The position numbers and the translations under genes are program-made. Shown here piece after piece: positions 1-5,415 of a stretch of DNA of 6,085 bases. Source of the DNA: JAIOTG01 sp964644045 (lineage in GTDB: Bacteria; Patescibacteriota; Patescibacteriia; Patescibacteriales; JAGXOH01); the NCBI GenBank assembly GCA_964644045.1, contig CAZXUK010000037.1, forward strand, positions 1 to 6,085, in the 5' to 3' direction. Each line of letters starts with the position of its first letter. Position 1 is the stretch's first letter. The notes under the pieces are model-generated. The model saw only the letters and a program-made list of their open reading frames with translations, was not told the DNA's origin and did no database searches.

Positions 1-1244
1 TGGAGGAAGCAGAAGAGATCTACAACAAAACCGCCTTGAGCTTAAAAAAAGAGAAAAAACTTCCAAGTAAGGACCTTGGGCACAAATATTTTTTCCGGAT
101 TCATAAATTAAAACAAGCAAAATGGGCCGCTGTTTCGGCGCTTGTTTTGATTTTGGGCTTGGTCGCGGTTTTAAGCTTTTCTTTACTTTTTTCTTATATA
201 TCTCCTTCTCGAGCGGCTGTTTATACCTGGACTCAGGAGAGTTGGAGCGGTGGAGCCACTACCACCGCCTTGGCCGGTCACGGAGCCACCACTTCGGAGC
301 AGAACTGGACTTATTACAAAAGCGCCGACTCCCGAGTCAATATTAATGAAGAGGGGAATATTGAGATGAGTAGCACTTTGGCCACCAGCAGCCAGTCCCG
401 GATTATAGAAGATAACAGCGCCCCCGAGTTTAATGCCGGCACTTTGGGGACGGATAACGGAGTTTGTTTGGTGGAGGAGGATGGAGAGCTTAAAATAATT
501 AACCAGTTGAGTTACAGGGGTCAGGATTATTCCGTGGTCCAGATAGGAGAGCAATGTTGGATGGCTGAGAATTTGAATGCGGGCAAAAGAATAGATTTTT
601 ACCTGGCGGTTACTCGTGATAATGATGGCAATGTTGTTGATGCCACTATTAATCCCATGACTGATAACGGAGTTTTGGAAAAATATTGTTTGAATGATAA
701 TTCTTCCAATTGCGAAACTTATGGAGGTTTATATATGATGGGCGAGATGGTAAAGTATAAACACAGCATACAAGAATTAGAAAGCGCCATAGAAGCCAAT
801 GAAACAGAGGAATTTGCTAAATATGAAGGACTCCAGGGGATTTGCCCAGAGGGTTGGCATATTCCCACTGATGACGAATATCATACCCTGGAGAGTTATT
901 ATGCCACCGGATCGTGCGACCCTAACAGGCAGGAAGGTTTAAGTATGTCCGGAGATTGTTCTCCCGCCGGAACCGCTCTTAAGGAAGGGGGGGTCTCCGG
1001 ATTTAACGCTTTGGGGTCTAGCGCTTTTTTAGAAGGACAATCTCCTCCTCTCCCTTTTGAAGCTTTAGTATCCTCGACTATTGTGGGGGATGCCCTCGAG
1101 GGCAAGGCAGGTATAGCTATCAGAGCATTATTGCCCGATTCAGTTCCAGACGTAGATGGTAGCGCTGTTAACAGAAATATTTCCGCTTTCACCATGGGGA
1201 GCGTGGATAAATCCGCGGTTACTCTTAGGTGTATAAGGGATTAA
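1..1244 (+). CDS. Membrane-anchored surface protein with C-terminal FISUMP domain (5' end outside window)
   Basis: The reading frame is open to the left edge. A TTG at 36 could start it, but no Shine-Dalgarno lies at a useful distance and in-frame codons continue upstream (reading EEAEEIYNKTA before it), so the true start is probably outside the window. Counting residues from the TTG, 1-30 are basic and cytoplasmic, 31-53 form one strong TM segment, and the rest is predicted outside the cell. Residues 61-110 form a Trp/Thr/Ser-rich module (YTWTQESWSGG, later NWTYY). Residues about 158-402 match the Fibrobacter succinogenes major paralogous (FISUMP) domain: YRGQDYSVVQIGEQCWMAEN, YGGLYMMGEM, GICPEGWHIPTDDEY, GTALKEGGVSGFNALG, and the terminal LRCIRD. 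All eight cysteines lie outside the membrane at 144 or later, so disulfides are possible. The usual WSST is VSST here. The domain is typical of secreted or surface proteins; its function is not established, and adhesion or host contact is only an inference. It precedes the next gene by 9 bases. Confidence 0.85.
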   Translation, partial: EEAEEIYNKTALSLKKEKKLPSKDLGHKYFFRIHKLKQAKWAAVSALVLILGLVAVLSFSLLFSYISPSRAAVYTWTQESWSGGATTTALAGHGATTSEQNWTYYKSADSRVNINEEGNIEMSSTLATSSQSRIIEDNSAPEFNAGTLGTDNGVCLVEEDGELKIINQLSYRGQDYSVVQIGEQCWMAENLNAGKRIDFYLAVTRDNDGNVVDATINPMTDNGVLEKYCLNDNSSNCETYGGLYMMGEMVKYKHSIQELESAIEANETEEFAKYEGLQGICPEGWHIPTDDEYHTLESYYATGSCDPNRQEGLSMSGDCSPAGTALKEGGVSGFNALGSSAFLEGQSPPLPFEALVSSTIVGDALEGKAGIAIRALLPDSVPDVDGSAVNRNISAFTMGSVDKSAVTLRCIRD

Positions 1245-1248
1245 AGGA
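1243..1248 (+). promoter_or_regulatory. Shine-Dalgarno AAAGGA for the polytopic membrane protein
   Basis: AAAGGA overlaps the stop codon of the preceding gene and lies 5 bases before the ATG at 1254. It is one of the few recognisable ribosome binding sites in this window, and it supports both the chosen start and translation from a shared mRNA. Confidence 0.6.
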
Positions 1249-1253
1249 AAAAA

Positions 1254-2525
1254 ATGCCCATAAAGAACAAATTGTTTATAAAAAATAATTCTTTATTTCA
1301 AAGAATAATAGTTTTTTTAGAGGACTCTGATTGTTCTTGGTTTTGTTTTTTTTTGACTTTTGTTTTTGCAATTAGTTTGCGCAATTTTTTGGAAATTTTT
1401 TCTGCTCAAACCAAGGCCATTACTCCGGAGGCAATTCTGCACTATAGTTTTTTTTACCTATCCTTGGCCTTAACCGTAGTTTTACTGTCTTTTTTTATAA
1501 CGCGGGAGAAAATAAATAAAATCGCCCGGGTGGTTTTTCCTTGTTTTATAGTTGTAGTTTTGGTTCCCTTGTTTGATTTGCTTCTTTCAGGAGGGAGGGG
1601 CCACAATATTGTTTATCTGTCTCCGGAAAATTCCGGTAATTTGCTGGTAAAATTTTTCACTTTTTTGAGCGGATGGGGAGGCGCGGGCATAAGTCCGGGT
1701 ATGAGACTGGAAATAGTTTTGGTTTTGGTGTTTTTTCTTGCTTATTTTTATTTAAAAACCCGCAAATTTTTAAGAAGTCTCTTGGGTATATTTGTGATTT
1801 ATTCCTTGTTTTTTCTTTATAACACTTCTCCCGTTATTCTTTCCTCCTTTTTTTCTTTCTTAGATATTAAATACTTGAATACAAATTTTTTGTTTTTGCA
1901 GGCCTATCTTTTGAGTATTTTTGTAATAACCTCGATCTTGGCGTTTTTGTATCGGGGAAAATTTTTAAAAGATTTTTTAAAAAACATTAAACCCTTTAAA
2001 TTGTTGTTTTTTGAGTTTATATTTGCGCTGGGTATAATATACGGTTTATGGGAAAGTAAATTTGTTTTAAATTCAGCCAATTTTTTCGGATTTTTTTTAG
2101 CCCCTGTCGGTATTGCTTTGGCCTGGTTTTTTGTGGCTATCCGGGACGATCCGCCCCGGAAATTATTCGGCCTCGGGACTAAAAAGCATTTTTATCTTAA
2201 TTTGTCCTGGGTTTTTTTATTAAGCTCTATATTATACGGTTGGGCTGTTAGTTTTGAGGTTTGTTTTTTGATTTTGGTTTTTGCCGGCAATTTTTTTCTT
2301 TATTCGGCCCCGCCCTTTCAAATTAAAAAAATCCCGATTTTAGCTGAAATTATTGTTTCTCTTAATGCCTTGATTTTATTTATGACCGGATTTATTTTTA
2401 TAACCGCCGGGTCTTTTCTGGATTTTCCTTCCTTTTTTTGGCCGGTTTTCTTAATAAGCGGAACTTTGTTTTTGATAATTTATAATTTAAAAAATTATAA
2501 AGCGGTTCAAAAAATTTTAAAATAA
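1254..2525 (+). CDS. Polytopic membrane protein, C-terminal half resembling a degenerate UbiA prenyltransferase
   Basis: This 423-residue protein has roughly ten or more hydrophobic segments and is extremely Phe-rich (66 Phe by hand count, nearly 16%). Residues 1-235 form a membrane region I cannot name; it contains a conserved-looking loop, DLLLSGGRGHNIVYLSPEN (108-126), followed by GISPGMRLE. Residues about 240-420 follow the plan of UbiA-family proteins: an entry helix after KNIKPFKLL, then AIRDDPPRKLFG (295-306) where NDxxDxxxDxxNxPxRP is expected, and FLYSAPPFQIKKIPILAE (348-365) matching the YSxPPxRxKRxP signature. The first Asp motif is reduced to RDDPPRK, and the second (DxxxD type) is not evident. 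UbiA enzymes transfer prenyl chains to aromatic or lipid acceptors using Mg2+ held by those Asp residues, so catalysis here is doubtful. A role in envelope lipid metabolism is inference only. The gene has a good AAAGGA and ends 3 bases before rsmE, implying an operon. The alternative is a lineage-specific membrane protein with fortuitous similarity. Confidence 0.8.
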   Translation: MPIKNKLFIKNNSLFQRIIVFLEDSDCSWFCFFLTFVFAISLRNFLEIFSAQTKAITPEAILHYSFFYLSLALTVVLLSFFITREKINKIARVVFPCFIVVVLVPLFDLLLSGGRGHNIVYLSPENSGNLLVKFFTFLSGWGGAGISPGMRLEIVLVLVFFLAYFYLKTRKFLRSLLGIFVIYSLFFLYNTSPVILSSFFSFLDIKYLNTNFLFLQAYLLSIFVITSILAFLYRGKFLKDFLKNIKPFKLLFFEFIFALGIIYGLWESKFVLNSANFFGFFLAPVGIALAWFFVAIRDDPPRKLFGLGTKKHFYLNLSWVFLLSSILYGWAVSFEVCFLILVFAGNFFLYSAPPFQIKKIPILAEIIVSLNALILFMTGFIFITAGSFLDFPSFFWPVFLISGTLFLIIYNLKNYKAVQKILK

Positions 2526-2528
2526 TTT

Positions 2529-3233
2529 ATGCGTTTTAATAGGTTTATTATAAATTGTGATTTAAGCCGAGAGGAGCTGGAAATAGAAGACCCCAGGGTG
2601 GTTCATCAGCTTTCCCGGGTTTTGCGAGCGCGAGCCGGCGAAATTATTTTTTTAAGCACCGGTCGGTCTCTGCAGGAAGCCAAGGCGGAAATTAAAGAGA
2701 TCAACAAAAAAAAGGTAAAGGTAAAAATAATTTCCCTGACCTCTAAAGAGGTGGAGCCAAACACAGAATTGACTGTTTTTTCTTCTCTGATCAAAAAGGA
2801 TCGTTTTGAGTGGTTATTGGAAAAGGCCACTGAATTGGGAGTTAGAAAAATAGTGCCCATACTTGCGGACAGAACCGTAAAATTGAATTTTAAAAGGCGG
2901 CGCTGGGAAAAGATAATTTTGGAAGCGACTGAACAGTCCGGGCGGGTTTTGTTACCCGAATTATCCCAGGCGATTAGTTTGAAAGAAGCACTTGGGGAGG
3001 CGAAAGAAAATGATTTTAATTTGTTTTTTCACGCTTCAGGAGAAGAAGCAAGCGAATTTGATAAAAAAAACAGAAGAATAGGTGTTTTTATAGGCCCCGA
3101 GGGAGGGTGGAGCGAAAAAGAGTTGCAACTGGCCGGAAGCCACGGCCTCGGTTTGACCTCTTTGGGTAAAACTGTCCTGCGCTCGGAAACCGCCGGCATC
3201 GCCGCTTCCGCTCTAATACTCCTGGAAAGTTAG
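2529..3233 (+). CDS. rsmE: 16S rRNA (uracil(1498)-N(3))-methyltransferase RsmE
   Basis: The product is a 234-residue cytoplasmic SPOUT-class methyltransferase that methylates N3 of U1498 in 16S rRNA (E. coli numbering) in the decoding region, using S-adenosylmethionine. The length fits the family (about 230-250). The N-terminal PUA-like RNA-binding part includes DPRVVHQLSRVLRARAGE (21-38). The catalytic SPOUT part shows LIKKDRFEWLLEKATELGV (87-105), EATEQSGR (132-139), the cofactor-binding glycine loop FIGPEGGWSEKE (187-198), and the knot motif LGKTVLRSETAGIAA (212-226). All expected landmarks are present and nothing is truncated. The ATG at 2529 lies 3 bases after the stop of the membrane protein and has no clear Shine-Dalgarno, so translation is probably coupled. 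A T-rich stretch follows the stop, but no stable GC stem is visible there. Confidence 0.96.
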   Translation: MRFNRFIINCDLSREELEIEDPRVVHQLSRVLRARAGEIIFLSTGRSLQEAKAEIKEINKKKVKVKIISLTSKEVEPNTELTVFSSLIKKDRFEWLLEKATELGVRKIVPILADRTVKLNFKRRRWEKIILEATEQSGRVLLPELSQAISLKEALGEAKENDFNLFFHASGEEASEFDKKNRRIGVFIGPEGGWSEKELQLAGSHGLGLTSLGKTVLRSETAGIAASALILLES

Positions 3234-3255
3234 CTCTTGTCTTTTTTTGTTTTTT

Positions 3256-3284
3256 TTGTTATATTATTTTTCAAATCTTATAAT
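3256..3284 (+). promoter_or_regulatory. Predicted sigma70-type promoter for rpmB
   Basis: TTGTTA at 3256-3261 (4 of 6 to TTGACA) is followed after exactly 17 bases by a perfect TATAAT at 3279-3284. Transcription would start near 3290-3292, about 37 bases before the rpmB ATG. A T-rich tract (3241-3258) lies immediately upstream. A second, weaker pair, TTGTCT at 3237 and TATATT at 3260, also has 17-base spacing. Predicted from sequence only. Confidence 0.6.
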
Positions 3285-3294
3285 TAATTTTTAA

Positions 3295-3314
3295 AAGAGA
3301 GGAAAACCTCTCTT
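3295..3314 (+). promoter_or_regulatory. 5'-UTR hairpin ahead of rpmB
   Basis: A perfect 8-bp stem, AAGAGAGG / CCTCTCTT, encloses an AAAA tetraloop and lies 14 bases before the rpmB start. No U-run follows it (ATTAATTTAAAT), so it is not a standard terminator. If the TATAAT at 3279 is used, the hairpin sits within a few bases of the mRNA 5' end, where it could protect the transcript. Ribosomal-protein autoregulation is another option. Confidence 0.5.
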
Positions 3315-3328
3315 ATTAATTTAAATAT

Positions 3329-3508
3329 ATGTCCAAAAGATGCGATGTTTGCGACCGCGGTTCCACCAAGGGCGCCAAAAGGTCTCATTCCAATATTAAA
3401 ACCCTTAAGCGTCAAAATTTAAATCTTCAAACCAGGAAAGTGGACGGTCAAAAAATAAGAATTTGCACTAAATGCTTAAGAACTTTGGCTCATAAGAGTA
3501 AAGAATAA
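3329..3508 (+). CDS. rpmB: 50S ribosomal protein L28 (zinc-binding form)
   Basis: This is a 59-residue basic ribosomal protein of the large subunit. It starts MSKRCDVCDRGSTKGAKRSH and contains NIKTLKRQNLNLQ, then RICTKCLRTLAHK, which is the L28 layout: a CxxC near the N terminus, a basic N/K/R-rich middle (R-SHSNIKTLKRQ region), and a second CxxC with a short basic tail. The four cysteines (5, 8, 46, 49) form the zinc-ribbon (C+) variant. The length is near the usual 60-78. There is no Shine-Dalgarno before the ATG, which follows the A+T-rich end of the 5' hairpin region. The gene probably opens a short transcription unit with the downstream protease, which begins 10 bases after its stop. Confidence 0.93.
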   Translation: MSKRCDVCDRGSTKGAKRSHSNIKTLKRQNLNLQTRKVDGQKIRICTKCLRTLAHKSKE

Positions 3509-3518
3509 TTTTTTGTTT

Positions 3519-4205
3519 ATGGCTTTAATATTATTTTTTATAGCCGTAGTTATATTCTCCGCCATTATTCATGAGTGCGCCCATGGCTGGATGGCTTATA
3601 AATTGGGAGACAATACCGCTCAGGCGGCCGGACGCTTAACCCTTAACCCTATTCCGCATCTGGATCCGATCGGCTCTATTCTGTTGCCCTTGCTTTTGGT
3701 TTTTTCCGGTTCTCCTTTTGTTTTGGGCTGGGCCAAGCCCGTGCCTTATAACCCCTATAATTTGAAGGATTCCAAATATGGAGACCTAAAAGTGGCTTTG
3801 GCCGGTCCGGGAAGCAATTTTGTGATGGCGGTTTTATTCGGGCTTCTGGCTCGTTTTATGGCCATCCCCCCGCTTTTAAAAACGGATTTGATAAACAATA
3901 TTTTAGCCGGGGATTTTGGCTCGGTCCTGGGTCAAATGAGCGGTTCTCTGGGCGCTTCGATTTTTGTTATGTCAGTGGCGATTTGTTTTATTAATTTGAT
4001 TTTGATGTTTTTCAATTTGATTCCCATACCGCCCCTGGACGGATCTAAAGTTTTAATGACCTTTCTGCCTCCGGATTGGCAGATAAAATTTCAACAAATC
4101 GAACCCTGGGGTATTTTTATAGTTTTGGCCTTTTTGTTTTTGGGCTTGATTGATTTAATATTTGTTCCTTTGTTTTTATTATTTAGAATTTTGATAGGAT
4201 TTTAG
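3519..4205 (+). CDS. M50-family site-2-type intramembrane zinc metalloprotease
   Basis: The product has 228 residues when started at the ATG at 3519. A TTG two codons earlier (3513) is possible, but ATG is preferred and the added residues carry no information. It is an integral membrane protein with the site-2 protease signatures. HECAHGW puts HExxH at residues 18-22 in the first TM helix. LTLNPIPHLDPIGSILLP (41-58) is typical of the short PDZ-less M50 group. AGPGSNF lies near 95-101. NLIPIPPLDGSKVL (166-179) supplies the third zinc ligand, Asp174. It has several TM helices and no PDZ domain, so it belongs to the uncharacterised compact S2P-like proteins rather than RseP. Such proteases cut TM segments of anti-sigma factors, signal peptides or other membrane proteins; the substrate here is unknown. 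It lies 10 bases after rpmB and 10 bases before a tiny ORF, without a clear Shine-Dalgarno. Confidence 0.92.
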   Translation: MALILFFIAVVIFSAIIHECAHGWMAYKLGDNTAQAAGRLTLNPIPHLDPIGSILLPLLLVFSGSPFVLGWAKPVPYNPYNLKDSKYGDLKVALAGPGSNFVMAVLFGLLARFMAIPPLLKTDLINNILAGDFGSVLGQMSGSLGASIFVMSVAICFINLILMFFNLIPIPPLDGSKVLMTFLPPDWQIKFQQIEPWGIFIVLAFLFLGLIDLIFVPLFLLFRILIGF

Positions 4206-4207
4206 GA
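4204..4207 (+). promoter_or_regulatory. AGGA ribosome binding site for the 24-codon ORF
   Basis: AGGA overlaps the protease stop codon (TAG) and stands 8 bases before the ATG at 4216. Most starts in this window lack such a site, which makes it weak support for translation of the small ORF. Confidence 0.4.
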
Positions 4208-4215
4208 TTTTATTT

Positions 4216-4290
4216 ATGGAGAATCACAGTTATAAGTCCCACCACCCCTTGACTTGCCCGGAAGAGTTTGCTAAATTTAAAAATAATTAA
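4216..4290 (+). CDS. Possible 24-residue small protein downstream of the protease
   Basis: This is an ORF of 24 codons, starting MENHSYKSHHPLTCPEEF and ending in a Lys/Asn-rich tail. It is hydrophilic, with three His and one Cys, and has no TM segment. I do not recognise it. Support for it being real: an AGGA 8 bases upstream, a position 10 bases after the protease stop, and a Rho-independent terminator beginning 8 bases after its own stop, so it would be the last gene of an rpmB-protease transcript. It could instead be chance, because an ORF this short is common in non-coding DNA. The frame is closed by TAG at 4195-4197, so it is not the tail of a longer gene. Confidence 0.4.
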   Translation: MENHSYKSHHPLTCPEEFAKFKNN

Positions 4291-4298
4291 TCAAAATT

Positions 4299-4322
4299 AT
4301 CCCGAGACCCGGGATTATTTTT
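4299..4322 (+). terminator. Rho-independent terminator of the rpmB-protease unit
   Basis: A 6-bp stem, ATCCCG / CGGGAT, with a 5-base loop (AGACC) is followed by TATTTTT. It closes the unit that starts at the rpmB promoter and separates it from the rpsL leader. The stem bases resemble those of the hairpin after rpsG. Confidence 0.75.
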
Positions 4323-4449
4323 AGTTACGGTTACTAGTTATAAATTATAAATTCGTTAGATTTACGAACTGGAGAGTGAATGTTTGTTAGAAAGTTAAAA
4401 AAGTATTTAATTGACTCCTAAATTTGTAAATAATTCGTAATATTATATT
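4323..4449 (+). promoter_or_regulatory. A+T-rich leader of rpsL, with possible promoter
   Basis: This 127-base non-coding leader lies between the terminator and rpsL. It contains a tandem TATAAAT pair (4339-4352), a small inverted repeat TTCGT / ACGAA (4352-4356 with 4364-4368), and a possible promoter with TTGTTA at 4384-4389 and TTTAAT at 4406-4411, spaced 16 bases. An isolated TTGACT at 4411 has no well-spaced -10. Because a terminator precedes it, a promoter for the str operon is expected somewhere here. Its exact place is uncertain. Confidence 0.4.
4380..4421 (+). CDS. Possible leader peptide (13 residues) upstream of rpsL
   Basis: The ORF reads MFVRKLKKYLIDS and is preceded by GGAG at 4371-4374 with a 5-base spacer, a better ribosome binding site than that of any ribosomal protein gene here. 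It stops 28 bases before the rpsL ATG. The peptide is basic and unrecognised. It may be an upstream ORF influencing rpsL translation, or chance; if the promoter at 4384-4411 is the one used, the ORF would not be transcribed from it. Confidence 0.22.
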   Translation: MFVRKLKKYLIDS

Positions 4450-4878
4450 ATGCCTACTGCCAATCAATTAGTCAGAAAAGGAAGAGGAGAAGCGGGAGGA
4501 AAATCCAAGACCAAAAAATTGGCCTTGCATACCACCTTGGATTCCCTGCACCGCAAGAAAAAAGAAGATAAAAAAGGCGCTCCTTTTAAGCAGGGAGTGT
4601 GTTTAAAGGTGGGTACGGTTACTCCCAAGAAGCCGAATTCCGCTTTGCGTAAAATTGCCAGGGTACGGCTTTCCAACGGAATGGAAGTAACCGCTTATAT
4701 TCCCGGAATGGGCCACAACCTCCAAGAGCATTCCATAGTCCTGATAAAAGGGGGAAGAACCAAGGATTTGCCCGGTGTTAGATATAAAGTGGTTAGAGGA
4801 GTGTACGACACCCAAGGAGTTCAGGGAAGAAAGTCCAGCCGCAGTCTTTACGGGACCAAATCGGAGAGTAAAAAATAA
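4450..4878 (+). CDS. rpsL: 30S ribosomal protein S12
   Basis: S12 lies at the decoding centre of the small subunit and affects translational accuracy. The core is unmistakable: MPTANQLVRKGR, FKQGVCLKVGTVTPKKPNSALRK (46-68), RVRLSNGMEVTAYIPGMGHN, LQEHSIVLIKGGRTKDLPGVRY (91-112) and RSLYGTK near the C terminus. The protein has 142 residues against about 124 in E. coli. By alignment in my head the extra length is a net 17-residue insertion between the N-terminal arm and PFKQGVC, Lys/Gly-rich (GEAGGKSKTKK, HRKKKEDKKG). Residues equivalent to E. coli Lys43 and Lys88 (Lys60 and Lys105 here) are wild type, so no classic streptomycin-resistance change is seen; the RimO-target Asp (Asp106) is kept. 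There is no Shine-Dalgarno. It is followed after 13 bases by rpsG, the usual str operon order. Confidence 0.97.
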   Translation: MPTANQLVRKGRGEAGGKSKTKKLALHTTLDSLHRKKKEDKKGAPFKQGVCLKVGTVTPKKPNSALRKIARVRLSNGMEVTAYIPGMGHNLQEHSIVLIKGGRTKDLPGVRYKVVRGVYDTQGVQGRKSSRSLYGTKSESKK

Positions 4879-4891
4879 TTTATTATAAAAT

Positions 4892-5359
4892 ATGAGAGGT
4901 AAGCAAGCACCCAAAAGAAAAATTGAAGGAGATTTAAGGTATAACGAGGCCAATATTGCCAAATTGATTAATTATATTATGAAAGACGGCAAGAAAAATA
5001 TTGCCCGTAAGGTGGTTTACGGGGCTTTTGATATAATCAAAAAAGAAACCAAGCAAGACCCCAGGCATATTTTTAACAAGGCCTTGAAAAAAGTATCTCC
5101 CTTGGTAGAGGTAAGAGGAAAAAGGATCGGAGGAGCAAATTATCAGGTTCCTTATCAGGTTCGGGGGGATAGGCGTTTTGTTTTGGGTTGTCGTTGGTTG
5201 ATCGAGGCCGCCGAATCTCAAAAAGGCAAGCCCATGAAAGAAAGATTGGCTCAAGAGATAATGATCGCGGCTGAAGGAGAAGGAAGCGCGGTTAAAAAGA
5301 GGGAAGATGTTCACAGGATGGCCGAATCCAACAAGGCCTTTGCCCATTTTGCCAAATAA
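4892..5359 (+). CDS. rpsG: 30S ribosomal protein S7
   Basis: S7 is the primary assembly protein of the 16S rRNA 3' domain and lies at the E site of the small subunit. The 155-residue product is full length (family about 155-180). Landmarks are YNEANIAKLINYIMKDGKKNIARKVVYGA in the N-terminal helical part (given as two stretches: residues 17-31 and 32-45), the beta-hairpin EVRGKRIGGANYQVPYQV, and the C-terminal KKREDVHRMAESNKAFAHFAK helix region ending the protein. The ATG at 4892 lies 13 bases after rpsL and lacks a Shine-Dalgarno. That gap is too short for the E. coli-type S7-binding regulatory structure between rpsL and rpsG, so any feedback control must work differently. A hairpin follows the gene. 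Confidence 0.97.
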   Translation: MRGKQAPKRKIEGDLRYNEANIAKLINYIMKDGKKNIARKVVYGAFDIIKKETKQDPRHIFNKALKKVSPLVEVRGKRIGGANYQVPYQVRGDRRFVLGCRWLIEAAESQKGKPMKERLAQEIMIAAEGEGSAVKKREDVHRMAESNKAFAHFAK

Positions 5360-5373
5360 GAAATTTTATTTTG

Positions 5374-5407
5374 ATCCCGCGTTTTTTAAATGCGGGATAA
5401 TATTTTC
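5374..5407 (+). terminator. Hairpin after rpsG, probable terminator or attenuator
   Basis: A 7-bp perfect stem, ATCCCGC / GCGGGAT (5374-5380 with 5392-5398), encloses an 11-base A/T loop and is followed by the weak U-rich tail AATATTTTC. It would end or reduce transcription after rpsG. A loose promoter-like pair (TTGATC at 5371, GATAAT at 5396, 19 apart) overlaps it, so restarting transcription for the next gene is conceivable but weakly supported. Confidence 0.55.
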
Positions 5408-5415
5408 AAATATAT

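Noticed and set aside
36..38. TTG as the true start of the FISUMP protein
   Set aside because: The frame is open to base 3 and no ribosome binding site lies at usable spacing; the start is more likely upstream of the window.
183..554. Minus-strand ORF of 123 codons
   Set aside because: It is antisense to the FISUMP protein, with a low-complexity Gly/Ser product and no recognisable motif; shadow of the real gene.
1000..1241. Diversity-generating retroelement variable region at the C terminus of the FISUMP protein
   Set aside because: No reverse transcriptase, template repeat or cluster of adenine-rich variable codons is visible in the window.
3234..3258. Terminator after rsmE based on the T-rich tract
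   Set aside because: No GC-rich stem precedes the T run; it more likely lies upstream of the rpmB promoter.
3513..3515. TTG start for the M50 protease
   Set aside because: It adds only two residues; the ATG at 3519 is the simpler start.
4323..4449. tRNA or riboswitch in the rpsL leader
   Set aside because: No cloverleaf, T-loop sequence or known riboswitch core was found; only a 5-bp inverted repeat is present.
4603..4962. Minus-strand ORF of 119 codons
   Set aside because: It is antisense to rpsL and the start of rpsG; no independent support.
4934..5347. Minus-strand ORF of 137 codons
   Set aside because: It is antisense to rpsG, whose product is certain.
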